DNA of 64,000 nucleotides from Serratia symbiotica (GTDB lineage Bacteria; Pseudomonadota; Gammaproteobacteria; Enterobacterales; Enterobacteriaceae): NCBI GenBank assembly GCA_024160085.1, contig JAMDYG010000001.1, positions 868,001 to 932,000 of the forward strand, read 5' to 3'. Shown piece by piece: positions 48,241 to 58,715 of this stretch (position 1 is its first letter; each line of letters starts with the position of its first letter). The notes under the pieces were generated by a model. It saw only the letters and a program-made list of their open reading frames with translations, ran no database searches and was not told where the DNA came from. The position numbers and the translations under genes were made by a program.

Positions 48241-49599
48241 ATGTCCAGACGCCTTAGAAGAACCAAGATTGTTGCCACACTGTGGCCAGCTACCGACTGC
48301 GACAATAATCTGGAAAAGATCATTGCCGCTGGCGCTAACGTAGTTCGGCTTAATTTTTTTCACGGCAGCCCAGAAGATCACCAAAATCGCGCGAACAAGG
48401 TACGTGAAATTACTAGCAAACTGGGACGTCACGTCGCCATTTTAGGCGACTTGCAAGAGTCAAAATCCGCGTTTCCACCTTCAAAGAAGGCAAAATTTTC
48501 CTCAACGTGGGCGATAAATTCCTGCTTGATGCCAACCTATCTCATGGCGAAGGGGATAAAGTAAAAGTCGGTATCGACTATAAAGGTTTACCTAAGGATG
48601 TGGTGCCGTACGATGTACTCCTACTCGACGATGGCCGCGTGCAGTTGAAAGTATACTGCAAGTTCAAGGCACGAAAGTATTTACTGAGGTTACCATGGGT
48701 GGCCCGTTGTCCAACAATAAAGGTATTAACAAGCTTGGCGGTAGCCTGTCAGCCAAGGCACTAACCGAAAAATATCTAGCCGATATCGTAGCGTCGATTA
48801 TCTGGCAGTTTCCTTCCCACAAACCGGTAAAGACTTGGAGCATACCCGCCGTCTGGCGCGTGACGCCGGTTATTACGCCAAAATCGTTTCCAAGGTTGAG
48901 CGAGCCGAAGCAGTTTGCAGCGATGAAGCCATGGACGATATAACTCTGGCCTCCGATGTAGTGATGGTGGCTCGTAGCAATCTAGGCATCGAAATCAGCG
49001 ATCCGGAACTGGTTGGCATCCAGAAAAAACTGATCCGCCGTGCCCATACATTGAACCGTGCCATCATTACCGCAACCCAAATGATGGAATCGATGATCAC
49101 CAACCAGCTGCCAACCCGTGCTGAAGTAATGGATGTAGCTAACGCCGTATTGGATTGCACCGATGCTGTCATGCTGTCGGCGGAAACCGCTGCTGGCCCC
49201 AATACCCAGCGGAGATAGTGGCAGAGATGGCAAGCGTTTGCCTAGGTGCAGAGAAGAATCAACGTCTCCAAACACCGGCTGGATGTGTAGTTCAACAACA
49301 TCGAAGAGGCGATCGCCATGTCTTCAATGTTCGCGGCTAACCACCTGAAAGGGGTTACCACACTGATCACTATGACCAAATCTGGCTACACCGCCTTGAT
49401 GATGTCGCGTATCAGTTCCAGCCTGCCGATCTTCGCCAGGTCTCGCTATGAACACAAGCTGAACCTGGCTGCACCGTACCGTAGCGTAACGCCGGTGTAC
49501 TTCGATAGCCGCTATGGCTATCTCATCACCGCCACTGACGCCGTGAACCAACTGCGTGATAAAGGCTTTCTGGTTTCTGGCGATCTACGCGTCGAGTAA
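48241..49599 (+). pseudogene. pykA: pyruvate kinase II (PykA), decayed
   Basis: [20 protein letters not shown] is a clear PykA start (Trp replaces Gly of the TLGPAT loop). [20 protein letters not shown] follows, then a frameshift after GDLQ destroys the GPKIR substrate motif. Further shifts near 48650, 48790 and 49200. Later text: [50 protein letters not shown] with Cys for the invariant Gly. The catalytic MVARGDLG motif reads MVARSNLG. The C-terminus ends [10 protein letters not shown], lacking about 20 residues. The other pyruvate kinase gene is not in this window. Confidence 0.93.
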
Positions 49600-49616
49600 T
49601 GACCACTGCAAAGCCA

Positions 49617-49647
49617 TGCCAGCCACCGCTCGCTGGCTGGCATTTTT
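49617..49647 (+). terminator. rho-independent terminator after pykA
   Basis: TGCCAGCCA (49617-49625) pairs perfectly with TGGCTGGCA (49634-49642), eight-base loop, then five T. It lies 17 bases after the pykA stop and could also serve the convergent lpxM. Confidence 0.8.
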
Positions 49648-49719
49648 CATTGTTTCTTCACCATAACGGCTATACCGCTGGGTGAGTTCAGTCTTTCATC
49701 ATCAAACTATGAGCGTGGT

Positions 49720-50688
49720 TTAGCGGTATAGATCATCACGCGAGTAAGGCTCCATCTCCCCTTCTTTATGCGTTTTCAGCAGTTTCAAGATCCAGGTGTA
49801 CTATTCAGGATTCGGCCCCACCAAGTTTTCCATTTTTTCAGGCGATGCGCGCGCGTCATCCTCCCCAGCTAAATCATCCATTTGTTTGCGGTGCGGATAT
49901 AGATATTCAACCCGCTAGCTTTACCATCATATACTGGAAATAGCGGCACGATCGCAGCACGGCACACTTTCATCAAGCGACCAACGACTAGCAGTGTTGC
50001 TTTATAGGTAGCAGAGAAATCAACGAATTCGCTGTGCTCTATACCGTGATCCTGATCGGGTAAATAATATCCCCAAAATCCTTGACGTACCGAGTGGATA
50101 AAAGGCTTGATGCCGTCATTACGTGCATGCATACGTCTGTTAAACTTGCGGCGCACGGCGTTCCACATGTGGTCGATCAGTGGATTACGTTAGTTATGGA
50201 ACATCGCTGCCATCGGCTGCCCACGCGCGGCTATCAGCATCGTGGGCACATCCACTGCCCAACTATGCGGCACCCCAAAAATATTACATTACATCCTTTC
50301 CCGTGTATTTTATCTAGCACTTCTTTGCCGTGCCAACGCACGCGTTTCAACACTTTTCCGCTTTGGCACAGGACAGCTAGGCCATCAGTACCATCGATTG
50401 CGGCGCCGTGCAGTCGAACATGGAGTCAATAATATGCTCACGTTCGCTTTCCGATGCATTGGGCAGGCAGTACAACAGGTTAATGCGTGCACGGCATCTT
50501 GCACCTACTGCCAGCTTGCCAGCCAATGTGCCAATCGCACCCAATAGCGGATCACGCAGGCGCGCAGGCACCAGCGAAATACCCGCAATCAAGCCGATAC
50601 CCAGCCAAATGCCACAGTATCGTGGGACGAAAAAGGATTTCTAGAAGTACGGAATAAACTCTAAGTTCGATTTTTTTGCGTTTTGCAT
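49720..50688 (-). pseudogene. lpxM: lipid A myristoyltransferase LpxM (MsbB), decayed
   Basis: Adds the last secondary acyl chain to lipid A. Minus strand: MQNAKKSNLEFIPYF, stop, KSFFVPRYCGIWLGIGLIAG, RDPLLGAIGTLAGKLAVGAR, INLLYCLPNASESEREHIID, then a frameshift. In the next frame: VPHSWAVDVPTML (the HxxxxD catalytic motif), MHARNDGIKPFIHSVRQGFW, GYYLPDQDHGIEHSEFVDFS and LMKVCRAAIVPLFPVYDGKA; another shift, then VGPNPE, stop, YTWILKLLKTHKEGEMEPYS. Position beside mepM and pykA is as in E. coli. Loss implies under-acylated lipid A. Confidence 0.92.
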
Positions 50689-50747
50689 GCACAAACTCTC
50701 AACTTAGCGGCTCGGCCAATAATAATTACAGCAAATGATTTTGTCAT

Positions 50748-50893
50748 TATACCCTAAATAATTTGCGTTACAGGAAAGCGGCAACGCAGCGACAAATCGG
50801 TCAGGAACCGATTTGAACAGCGCTTGCGCTGACACTCATCACTGACTGGGGTACGAGAGGAAAACTCACGCACAGGCAACGTGAAGTATCACG
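50748..50893. repeat. ERIC element, copy 3, long form, inverted
   Basis: Begins TATACCCTAAATAATT and ends GAAGTATCAC, i.e. an ERIC in the opposite orientation to copy 2. It contains the same extra hairpins AAATCGG/CCGATTT and AGCGCTTGCGCT. Lies between lpxM and mepM. Confidence 0.7.
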
Positions 50894-50960
50894 GGCATAA
50901 CACTGGCGAAGCACCGATATAAAATAACATTGGGCCGATGGCATCGTAGGCAAAGAGGGA

Positions 50961-52283
50961 TTAATCAAGCCGTAGTTGCGCAACCATTTCCTTCACTTGT
51001 GCTAGATGAGTGCTACGCTCCTTGCCGATCAAACCTTTGGAATGCGGCAACTTCGCTGTCAGCGGGTTTACCGCCTGTTGGTTGATCCACAGTTCAAAAT
51101 GCAGATGCGGCCCGGTAGAACGGCCGCTATTGCCCGATAGTGCAATGTGCTCACCACGCTTTACCTTCTGCCCCGGTTTAACCAAAAGCTTCTTCAAGTG
51201 CATATAGCGCGTAGTGTACTGACGGCCATGGCGGATCGCCACGTAATAGCCTGCGGACCCGCTGTGTTTGGCGATCAACACTTCACCGTCACCCACCGCC
51301 ACCACGGGAGTACCGATCGGCATGGCGAAATCAACACCTTTATGTGGCGCAATACGGCCAGTTACCGGATTCACCCGACGCGGATTAAAGCTGGAAGAAA
51401 TGCGGAACTGTTTCATGGTTGGGAAACGCATAAAACCTCGTGCTAAGCCGGAACCATCACGATCGTAGAATTTGCCATCTTTAGCGCGGATCGCATAGTA
51501 ATCCTTGCCACCAGTACATATACGAACGGCCAGCAGTTGGCTTTGCGTTTTTTTACCGTCAAAATGTTCACGCGACATTAGCACCGAAAACGGGTCACCT
51601 TTGCGCAGCTTTTGGAAATCCAATTGCCACTGTAGCGCCTTAACCACCGCATTGATCCCAGTGCGGCTCAGGCCAGCATCACCGGCACTGTTGACGAAGC
51701 TACCACTCAAGCGGCCACTAACTACACTGTTACGCCATTCACCCTGCTGCCATTGCTGCGACTCTTTAAAGCTGTTGCCGACGCGATCATAAGTACGCGT
51801 TTCACGGCGAGAAACCTCCCACCTAAGCTGTTGCAGGTCACCAGCGGCGTTAAGCGTCCACGATAACTGCTGGCCGATCTTCAGATTGCGCAGATCGCGA
51901 TACTGTGTGGCCAATAGCGCGACATCCGACATCTCGATGTCATATTGGGTCAGAATGCTGCCGAGAGTATCACCGGAAGAAACGACATATTCATGCACGT
52001 TTTCCTCGTCGACGCCCTTTTGGTCAAGCTCATCCTGGGGGAATTCATCATCAGGGATAGATAGGTCTGTATCGATCAGTTCACTAGCTTCTGGCAGTAT
52101 GACCCGCAACTGGCTGGCTTCTAATTCGACGTTCTTAATGCTATGGGCATGTTCTGTGTGATAAATAAAAGGTCGCCAGATTGTGACGGCAAATGTCACC
52201 ACGGTCAGCGACCCCAGCATAACGCGATGGATCCGCGGCATGCTGTTATACGCTAGAAAGATAGTTTGGACTATCCGCTGCAC
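50961..52283 (-). CDS. mepM: murein DD-endopeptidase MepM (YebA)
   Basis: Cleaves D-Ala-mDAP crosslinks to allow insertion of new murein. 440 residues, as in E. coli. An N-terminal membrane anchor (HRVMLGSLTVVTFAVTIW) is followed by a LysM-like region (EYVVSSGDTLGSILTQYDIE), an OapA-like middle, and a C-terminal LytM/M23 domain with zinc ligands in PHKGVDFAMPIGTPVVAVGD and SGRSTGPHLHFELW. Intact and on its own between dead lpxM and dead znuA. Confidence 0.95.
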   Translation of the reverse strand: MQRIVQTIFLAYNSMPRIHRVMLGSLTVVTFAVTIWRPFIYHTEHAHSIKNVELEASQLRVILPEASELIDTDLSIPDDEFPQDELDQKGVDEENVHEYVVSSGDTLGSILTQYDIEMSDVALLATQYRDLRNLKIGQQLSWTLNAAGDLQQLRWEVSRRETRTYDRVGNSFKESQQWQQGEWRNSVVSGRLSGSFVNSAGDAGLSRTGINAVVKALQWQLDFQKLRKGDPFSVLMSREHFDGKKTQSQLLAVRICTGGKDYYAIRAKDGKFYDRDGSGLARGFMRFPTMKQFRISSSFNPRRVNPVTGRIAPHKGVDFAMPIGTPVVAVGDGEVLIAKHSGSAGYYVAIRHGRQYTTRYMHLKKLLVKPGQKVKRGEHIALSGNSGRSTGPHLHFELWINQQAVNPLTAKLPHSKGLIGKERSTHLAQVKEMVAQLRLD

Positions 52284-52325
52284 TCGATATTATCCTTATA
52301 AGCGTTACTCTAGGCGGCTCACGAA

Positions 52326-52700
52326 CTAGCTCGACAGGGCTTCTGTAATTTCCTGTAGCTGTCCTTTCCCAATACGATGCAGATGTCCAACGGGACTAGT
52401 TACTCCCCTTAGCAACGACTTTGATTAAGGCCTGCCTGGATTGTGGCTCAGCAAAAAAGACTGCTTTTTGCTCAACCCACGGTGTTCAAATTTAATGTAA
52501 GCGCTGTGCTCCAGGCTGAATTTCGGGGGTTAACGGTGGGATGACCCAGTGGGCGCAAGCCGTGGTGTTTTTCGAAATAACCGTAAGCAGGGTGAAAACA
52601 ACATTACCTCTACCTTGCACAAGCGTAAGCATATTACCAACATTTCTATCAATTTGCGTCAGCAGATCTTTGAACTTGTGCAGGTTTTCAGCTAATTTAT
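52326..52700 (-). pseudogene. znuA: zinc ABC transporter substrate-binding protein ZnuA, remnant
   Basis: Only the 3' 40 percent is left. Pieces: [50 protein letters not shown] with stops, [20 protein letters not shown], and the end TEALSS. These match the ZnuA C-terminal lobe ([28 protein letters not shown]). The divergent znuCB genes that should separate it from ruvB are absent. High-affinity zinc uptake by this route is lost. Confidence 0.8.
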
Positions 52701-52880
52701 TTTTATTTTAAGGTATGAGTTCCAATCATTGGGCGAAATGGCATTTGCGGTCACTTTTGCTACTTCTGTAGACAGTTAAACAGGTCTATTGTATGTGTTT
52801 ACGTCGTCACATTCGGTATGATTATGCTGTCAATATCGCGGTGAAAAGAGCTGCTGATGCTACCCTTTTGACTGTTTATT
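52701..52880. other. site of deleted znuC-znuB
   Basis: 180 bases without recognisable coding text, where E. coli has znuC and znuB. Confidence 0.4.
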
Positions 52881-53888
52881 TTATTCCTCTCCGCATTCGA
52901 TGCCAAAATGCCGGTAGGCATGATGGGTCGCCATACGGCCACGCGGTGTACGCTGGATAAAACCGTGTTGGATTAGGAAGGGTTCGATAACGTCTTCAAT
53001 GGTTTCACGATCTTCACCGATCGCTGCAGCCAGGTTATCCAGCCCTACTGGGCCCCCAGTGAACTTGTCAATAATCGCCAGTAATAGCTTGCGATCCATA
53101 TAGTCAAAGCCTTCGGCATCTACATTGAGCATATCCAGTGCTTGCATTGCCACTTTACCATTAATCACACCATTGGCGCGCACCTCAGCAAAGTCGCGCA
53201 CCCGGCGTAGCAAACGGTTGGCGATGCGCGGCGTACCACGCGCCCGGCGCGCTATTTGATGAGTACTATCGCCAGAAAGATCCAGCCCCAAGCAGCGAGC
53301 GCTGCGCGATATGATGAGTTGCAAGTCTGCCACTTGGTAAAATTCCAGCCGTTGCACAATGCCGAAACGATCACGTAACGGTGACGTCAGGGAGCCAGCG
53401 CGAGTGGTAGCTCCTACCAGGGTAAACGGTGGCAGATCAAGTTTGATCGAACGTGCCGCCGGGCCTTCACCGATCATGATATTCAGTTGATAATCTTCCA
53501 TCGCCGGGTACAACACCTCTTCTACCACTGGCGACAGTCGGTGGATCTCATCGATAAACAGCACGTCATGCGGTTCGAGGTTGGTGAGCATCGCTGCCAG
53601 ATCGCCCGCTTTCTCCAACACTGGGCCGGAGGTGGTATGCAGATTAACTCCCATTTCATTGGCGACAATATTAGCCAACGTAGTTTTTCCCAAGCCCGGC
53701 GGGCCAAAGATCAACAAGTGATCCAGCGCATCGCCACGTTGCCTGGCCGCTTGAATAAAGATTTCCATCTGCCCGCATACATGCAGTTGCCCAACGTACT
53801 CCGCTAGCAGTTTCGGACGGATGGCGCGATCAAGAAGTTCCTCCTCATTGATCGGTTCGGCTGAAATCAGGCGATCGGCTTCAATCAT
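52881..53888 (-). CDS. ruvB: Holliday junction branch migration ATPase RuvB
   Basis: Motor of RuvAB branch migration. 335 residues from the ATG at 53888 ([20 protein letters not shown]), the family start; the frame extends 15 codons upstream only by chance. Walker [21 protein letters not shown], Walker [11 protein letters not shown], sensor [20 protein letters not shown] with the arginine finger region, and winged-helix tail [19 protein letters not shown]. Lies 19 bases after ruvA. Intact. Confidence 0.97.
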   Translation of the reverse strand: MIEADRLISAEPINEEELLDRAIRPKLLAEYVGQLHVCGQMEIFIQAARQRGDALDHLLIFGPPGLGKTTLANIVANEMGVNLHTTSGPVLEKAGDLAAMLTNLEPHDVLFIDEIHRLSPVVEEVLYPAMEDYQLNIMIGEGPAARSIKLDLPPFTLVGATTRAGSLTSPLRDRFGIVQRLEFYQVADLQLIISRSARCLGLDLSGDSTHQIARRARGTPRIANRLLRRVRDFAEVRANGVINGKVAMQALDMLNVDAEGFDYMDRKLLLAIIDKFTGGPVGLDNLAAAIGEDRETIEDVIEPFLIQHGFIQRTPRGRMATHHAYRHFGIECGEE

Positions 53889-53907
53889 TGTCTCCCCCTT
53901 GTCAACC

Positions 53908-54516
53908 TTACAGCGCAGCGCGCAGCGCATCACGGATCAGGGTTTCGCAATCGGCACCCGATTTGGCGATTTTGCCGACCATACGGCTGGCTTCCTGCGG
54001 TTTATAGCCCAATGCTACCAGCGCGGAGACAGCTTCAGTATCGTTATCAGCGGTTTGCACCGTCGTGGCCGGCAAGCTTCTCCCACTACTGTTAGTAAAC
54101 AGATCACCATTAGGCCCTTTGAAACGGTCTTTCATTTCCACTACCAGGCGCTCGGCGGTTTTCTTGCCCACACCAGGCAGTTTAATCAGGGTGGTAATCT
54201 CTTCATGCTCTACCGCGCTGACAAACTGCTGCGCGGACATGTCGGATAGGATCGCCAGCGCTAGCTTTGGCCCAACGCCGTTAACTTTGATCAGTTCGCG
54301 AAACAGCGCACGCTCTTGCTTATCATTGAAGCCATACAGTAGTTGCACGTCTTCACGCACCACAAAGTGGGTAAACACGATAGCCTCTTGCCCTAGTTCC
54401 GGCAGTTGATAAAAGCAGGTCATTGGCATATACACTTCATAACCTACACCCTTCGCCTCTAGTAACACCTGTGGCGGCTGCTTTTCCAGAATATTTCCTT
54501 TGAGAAGACCTATCAT
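53908..54516 (-). CDS. ruvA: Holliday junction binding protein RuvA
   Basis: Tetramer that holds the Holliday junction for RuvB. 202 residues from the ATG at 54516 ([20 protein letters not shown]), one shorter than E. coli. OB-fold N-terminal domain, then two helix-hairpin-helix motifs ([20 protein letters not shown] and [20 protein letters not shown]), and the C-terminal RuvB-binding domain ([20 protein letters not shown]). A degenerate LexA-type box lies upstream at 54590. Intact. Confidence 0.97.
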   Translation of the reverse strand: MIGLLKGNILEKQPPQVLLEAKGVGYEVYMPMTCFYQLPELGQEAIVFTHFVVREDVQLLYGFNDKQERALFRELIKVNGVGPKLALAILSDMSAQQFVSAVEHEEITTLIKLPGVGKKTAERLVVEMKDRFKGPNGDLFTNSSGRSLPATTVQTADNDTEAVSALVALGYKPQEASRMVGKIAKSGADCETLIRDALRAAL

Positions 54517-54589
54517 CAACCCTCCTGCAAGATCCATGATCATGATTCATGGCCATGTTATGCTGGCAAAGCTTATAGCATAAAAAGGG

Positions 54590-54605
54590 CTGGATGAATA
54601 TCCAT
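54590..54605 (-). promoter_or_regulatory. degenerate LexA (SOS) box upstream of ruvAB
   Basis: Read on the minus strand, ATGGATATTCATCCAG resembles the E. coli ruv operator CTGGATATCTATCCAG, with three differences, one in the invariant CTG half. It lies 74 bases before the ruvA ATG, between ruvC and ruvA, as expected. Whether LexA still binds is unknown. Confidence 0.5.
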
Positions 54606-54628
54606 CCCAATCAATAACCGATTAAACG

Positions 54629-55150
54629 CTATCTCAAGCGACCATGCGCCAGATTCAGCCGCCCTGCACTCATCCGCATCACATTTTGGCTCAGATGGCA
54701 GTGGGTGATGGCTATCGCTAACGCATCGGCGGCATCCGCCCGTGGATTAGCGGAGAGCTTGAGCAACGAACGTACCATATGCTGTACCTGGGATTTTTCG
54801 GCTGCTCCTGTACCCACCACAGTTTGCTTTACCTGCCGTGCCGCATACTCAAACACGTCTAGGTTCTGATTCACGGCGGCGACAATCGATACTCCACGCG
54901 CCTGACCAAGTTTGAGCGCCGAATCCGGGTTCTTGGCCATAAACACTTGCTCGATAGCAAAAAAGTCCGGTTGGAATTGGGTAATAATTTCGCTGACGCC
55001 AGCATAAATCAGCTTCAGCCGCATCGGCATGTTCTCTACCATGGTGCGAATACAACCGCTGGCGATATAGGTTAATTGGCGGCCCTGCTGACGGATAAGG
55101 CCATATCCGGTAATACGTGAACCTGGATCGATACCTAGTATGATCGCCAT
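54629..55150 (-). CDS. ruvC: crossover junction endodeoxyribonuclease RuvC
   Basis: Resolves Holliday junctions. 173 residues from the ATG at 55150, matching E. coli length. Catalytic acidic residues are present in [34 protein letters not shown] and [20 protein letters not shown]. The DNA-contact region [20 protein letters not shown] is conserved. It follows yebC by about 100 bases and has no LexA box, as in E. coli. Intact. Confidence 0.97.
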   Translation of the reverse strand: MAIILGIDPGSRITGYGLIRQQGRQLTYIASGCIRTMVENMPMRLKLIYAGVSEIITQFQPDFFAIEQVFMAKNPDSALKLGQARGVSIVAAVNQNLDVFEYAARQVKQTVVGTGAAEKSQVQHMVRSLLKLSANPRADAADALAIAITHCHLSQNVMRMSAGRLNLAHGRLR

Positions 55151-55223
55151 CGCTACATCCACCTTGCGTTAAGCCCGGGTTCTGCCCGGCGCTGCTACAG
55201 AGCAACGCCGCATAGCAACCTTA

Positions 55224-55253
55224 TTAAAGCGTAGCCGCAATCTCATCGGAGAT
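55224..55253 (-). other. severed C-terminal codons of yebC
   Basis: Directly after the yebC TAG the same frame reads ISDEIAATL and a TAA at 55224, the normal end of YebC. The TAG (55254-55256) is a Glu codon changed to stop. Confidence 0.85.
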
Positions 55254-55967
55254 CTAACCGTTGTGGTAAACCTCCTGCACATCGTCGCAATCTTCCAGCA
55301 TATCGATCAAACGTAGTAGTTTAGGCGCGGTTTCTGCGTCCATATCGGCTTTGGTCGATGGGATCATCGCGATTTCTGCCGCCTCCGAGTTGAAACCGGC
55401 AGCGGTCATTGCATCCTTTAACACACCTAGACTCTCCCAGGCGGTGAACACATCAATAACATCGTCATCATAACTGACGATATCTTCTGCACCTGCTTCC
55501 AGCGCCGCTTCCATCAATGCGTCTTCATCCACCCCCGGTGCGTAAGTGATCACGCCCTTTTTAGTGAACAAATAGGCGACAGAGCCGTCGGTTCCCAGGT
55601 TGCCACCGCATTTGGTGAAGGCATGGCGCACTTCCCCCACTGTGCGATTGCGGTTATCACTCAGGCATTCGATCATCACAGCGGTGCCGCCAGGCCCATA
55701 GCCTTCATAAATGATGCTTTCCATGTTGGAATCATCATCACCACCTACACCGCGTGCAATCGTACGGTTCATGGTGTCGCGCGTCATGTTGTTCGCCAGC
55801 GCCTTGTCCATCGCCGCGCGTAAACGTGGGTTGGAATCAGGATCACCGCCGCCCAATTTGGCCGCCGTGACTAGCTCACGAATAATTTTGGTAAAAATTT
55901 TACTGCGTTTGGCGTCTTGCGCTGCTTTGCGGTGTTTTGTATTGGCCCACTTACTATGACCTGCCAT
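55254..55967 (-). CDS. yebC: YebC/TACO1-family protein, truncated by nine or ten residues
   Basis: Widely conserved protein acting in translation of difficult sequences (as YebC/TACO1 members do) or as a regulator. 237 residues against 246-247 in relatives. [20 protein letters not shown] opens it; [40 protein letters not shown] and [15 protein letters not shown] are all present. A nonsense codon after EVYHNG removes EISDEIAATL. The lost tail is at the edge of the last domain, so function may persist. Starts 16 bases after nudB. Confidence 0.93.
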   Translation of the reverse strand: MAGHSKWANTKHRKAAQDAKRSKIFTKIIRELVTAAKLGGGDPDSNPRLRAAMDKALANNMTRDTMNRTIARGVGGDDDSNMESIIYEGYGPGGTAVMIECLSDNRNRTVGEVRHAFTKCGGNLGTDGSVAYLFTKKGVITYAPGVDEDALMEAALEAGAEDIVSYDDDVIDVFTAWESLGVLKDAMTAAGFNSEAAEIAMIPSTKADMDAETAPKLLRLIDMLEDCDDVQEVYHNG

Positions 55968-55982
55968 AAAAATCTCCGGGAA

Positions 55983-56429
55983 TTACTGGACTGAATTAAT
56001 TACCAACTCTTCAATCGCCTGCTGGTTGCTCCACGACTTAGTCAGCATCATGGCTTGCATAGCCTCTAGCCATTGGTAGGCGTGATGTTCGGTTAGCACA
56101 GGCTCGAGTTCTTCGGGCAAAACCAAACAAAACCAGTGCTCTTTATTACGCGTAGTGCCTGGGGCATAGCGATACCGCAAATGGACAAAGAGCTCAAACT
56201 CCACACAGCGCTGGCAGTCGAACATCGGCAAATGCTCTGCTTTAATATCAATGCCGACTTCTTCCATCACCTCACGTTGCGCTGCCTGTGGCGGCGACTC
56301 ATCCTGCTCTAGGCTACCGGTGACCGACTGCCAAAATTCACTATCATCGCGCCGCTGTAACATCAGTACCCGATCGCTAGATTTCGCATAAATCACTACC
56401 AGGACAGATTCAGGACGCTTGTAGCTCAT
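55983..56429 (-). CDS. nudB: dihydroneopterin triphosphate diphosphatase NudB
   Basis: Nudix hydrolase of folate synthesis: removes pyrophosphate from dihydroneopterin triphosphate. 148 residues (E. coli 150). The Nudix box GSLEQDESPPQAAQREVMEE and VGID is complete, with the catalytic REVMEE. The start overlaps the aspS stop by one base (TAATG), an operon arrangement conserved in enterobacteria. Intact. Confidence 0.95.
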   Translation of the reverse strand: MSYKRPESVLVVIYAKSSDRVLMLQRRDDSEFWQSVTGSLEQDESPPQAAQREVMEEVGIDIKAEHLPMFDCQRCVEFELFVHLRYRYAPGTTRNKEHWFCLVLPEELEPVLTEHHAYQWLEAMQAMMLTKSWSNQQAIEELVINSVQ

Positions 56430-58213
56430 TACTCATTCTCTTGTGATGTATTGGTTTTCTTCAGTACGTTGATCGCTAGTTCCTGCAATGCTGCCTGGTT
56501 GGAGAAACTTGGCGCATCGGTCATAAGACAAGCCGCAGCAGTTGTTTTCGGAAAGGCTATCACGTCGCGGATGTTGTCAGTGCCGGTCAGCAGCATCACC
56601 AAACGATCCAGGCCAAAGGCCATCCCAGCATGCGGTGGGGTGCCGTATTTCAGCGCGTCGAGCAGGAAGCCAAATTTCTCACGCTGTTCATGTTCATTGA
56701 TGCCTAAAATACTGAACACGGTTTGCTGCATTTCACCGTGGTGAATACGCACCGAACCACCGCCAACTTCGTAACCGTTGATCACCATATCGTAAGCATT
56801 GGCGATAGCGTTGGTTGGCATGCTAGCCAGTGCTTCTGGGGCTATGTTACACGGTGCAGTGAACGGATGATGCATCGCCACTACGCCCCCCTTGCCGTCC
56901 TCTTTAAACATAGGGAAGTCAACCACCCATAGTGATGCCCAACTGTCCAGTTTGGTCAGTGCCAGATCACGACCCAGTTTCAAGCGCAGTGCACCCAGCG
57001 CATCGGTAACGATCTTAATGTTGTCGGCCACGAAGAATAGAATATCGCCACTTTGAGCGTTGGTGCGCGCTAGAATCGCTGCCAACACGTCTGCATCAAG
57101 GAATTTGGCGATCGGGCTTTGCACACCAGCCAGACCAGCAGAGCGGTCATTTACCTTCAGCCAGGCTAAACCTTTGGCACCATAAATATTGACGAAAGCG
57201 CTATATTCATCGATCAGTTTGCGTGTCAACTGTGCACCACCTGAAACGCAGATAGTTGCTACCCGTCCCTTGGCATCGTTAGCCGGGACGGAAAATACGT
57301 TGAACTCGACATCCCTCACTAGATCGGCAACGTCCACCAATTCCAGCGGGTTACGCAAATCCGGTTTATCAGAGCCGTAGCGGCGCATCGATTCTTCAAA
57401 GGTGATAACCGGGAAGCGCCCCAGATCCACCCCCTTTACCTCCAGCCATAGCTCTCGTGCCAGTTTCTCCATCACTTCGCGCACTTGTTCGGCAGTCATA
57501 AAAGAGGTCTCAACGTCAATTTGAGTGAATTCCGGCTGGCGGTCGGCGCGCAGGTCTTCGTCGCGGAAGCATTTGACTATCTGATAGTAACGATCAAAAC
57601 CGGACATAATCAGTAACTGTTTAAACAGCTGAGGGGACTGCGGCAGCGCGTAGAATTTGCCTTTGTGCACACGGCTCGGCACCAAATAGTCGCGGGCACC
57701 TTCTGGTGTAGCTTTAGTCAGCATCGGGGTTTCGATGTCGAGAAAACCGTGGCTGTCCATAAAGTGTCGCACCAGGCTGGTGATTTTGCTGCGGGTTTTC
57801 AGATGTCCAGCCATATCTGGACGACGCAAATCCAAGTAGCGATATTTCAGACGGGCTTCTTCACTGTTGACTTGGTTAGCGTCGAGCGGCAATGGATCGG
57901 AGCGGTTGATGACCTCCAGTGCATGAGCAAACACTTCTACTTCACCCGTGGTCATCTCTGTATTGATTTGGCTGTCCGGGCGCGCACGCACGGTGCCGAC
58001 GATCTGAATACAAAATTCATTGCGCAGGTCGTATGCTTTGTCGAACGCCTCTTGCTGATCTGGATCGAAGAACACTTGCACGATACCTGTACAGTCGCGC
58101 ATATCAATAAAGATCAGGCCACCGAGATCGCGTCGGCGGTTGACCCAACCACACAGAGTGACTTTCTGGCCTACGTGGGACAGATCCAGCTGCCCGCAAT
58201 ATTCAGTACGCAT
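56429..58213 (-). CDS. aspS: aspartyl-tRNA synthetase
   Basis: Class II synthetase charging tRNA-Asp. 594 residues (E. coli 590). OB-fold anticodon-binding domain ([20 protein letters not shown]), class II motif 1 region [20 protein letters not shown], motif 2 [20 protein letters not shown], the bacterial GAD insertion (about residues 280-420), and motif 3 [20 protein letters not shown] ribosome-binding site ahead of the ATG. Heads the operon aspS-nudB-yebC-ruvC. Intact; a 225-codon open frame on the other strand is a shadow. Confidence 0.98.
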   Translation of the reverse strand: MRTEYCGQLDLSHVGQKVTLCGWVNRRRDLGGLIFIDMRDCTGIVQVFFDPDQQEAFDKAYDLRNEFCIQIVGTVRARPDSQINTEMTTGEVEVFAHALEVINRSDPLPLDANQVNSEEARLKYRYLDLRRPDMAGHLKTRSKITSLVRHFMDSHGFLDIETPMLTKATPEGARDYLVPSRVHKGKFYALPQSPQLFKQLLIMSGFDRYYQIVKCFRDEDLRADRQPEFTQIDVETSFMTAEQVREVMEKLARELWLEVKGVDLGRFPVITFEESMRRYGSDKPDLRNPLELVDVADLVRDVEFNVFSVPANDAKGRVATICVSGGAQLTRKLIDEYSAFVNIYGAKGLAWLKVNDRSAGLAGVQSPIAKFLDADVLAAILARTNAQSGDILFFVADNIKIVTDALGALRLKLGRDLALTKLDSWASLWVVDFPMFKEDGKGGVVAMHHPFTAPCNIAPEALASMPTNAIANAYDMVINGYEVGGGSVRIHHGEMQQTVFSILGINEHEQREKFGFLLDALKYGTPPHAGMAFGLDRLVMLLTGTDNIRDVIAFPKTTAAACLMTDAPSFSNQAALQELAINVLKKTNTSQENE

Positions 58214-58566
58214 ACGCTATCCTTTTTACACAGCCGATACCGTGCGCCGGGCTGGAGCGCCCTAGTCGCACAGCTATTTCTGATGAACTCTATTTTTGTT
58301 GTCCGATCTAAATCTGCCGTATCCCCCGGCCATTTCCCTTAAGTGGGAAGATAGTGAGGAAATATTTTTGCACTCTCGCTAACCGATAGCGGCAAATGCC
58401 TCATGAATACAGGTGGTTGAAATAAAGAGTGGTGAAAAAAGGTGGCTATTATAAAGGAAATTCATGCGCCATATAAGAGCGAACAACGCATTGTTACCGC
58501 TCTATATGGCGTGTTTTGGTGCGAAATGCCGTCAATTCAGCCTAAATTAACACATACGCCTTGCTA
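58214..58566. other. aspS upstream region
   Basis: No gene recognised. It should contain the aspS promoter (minus strand) and formerly the divergent yecD-yecE start. Confidence 0.4.
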
Positions 58567-58715
58567 ACAGTCTATCCCAGTAGGCGTACAATGTTGCAGC
58601 CGGTGATTGCACACCGATAGCGTGCAACCACCGGCGCATACAGGGAGTTTGTAAGGATGGTGAGCACCGCTCAGGGCCAAAATGGCAAATAAAATAACCT
58701 AATGGGATAGATTCT
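58567..58715. repeat. MITE-like dispersed repeat, copy C
   Basis: 149 bp, the longest copy. Ends carry TCTATCCCAGTAGG (left) and CCTAATGGGATAGA (right), mutually inverted. The interior has a hairpin, CCGGTGATTGCAC against GTGCAACCACCGG (12 of 13 pairs), and shares GGTGAGCACCGCTCAGGGCC and GGCAAATAAAATA with copy A. Confidence 0.75.

Noticed and set aside
57665-58342. 225-codon open frame on the plus strand
   Set aside because: Lies opposite the intact aspS gene; its openness follows from aspS codon usage.
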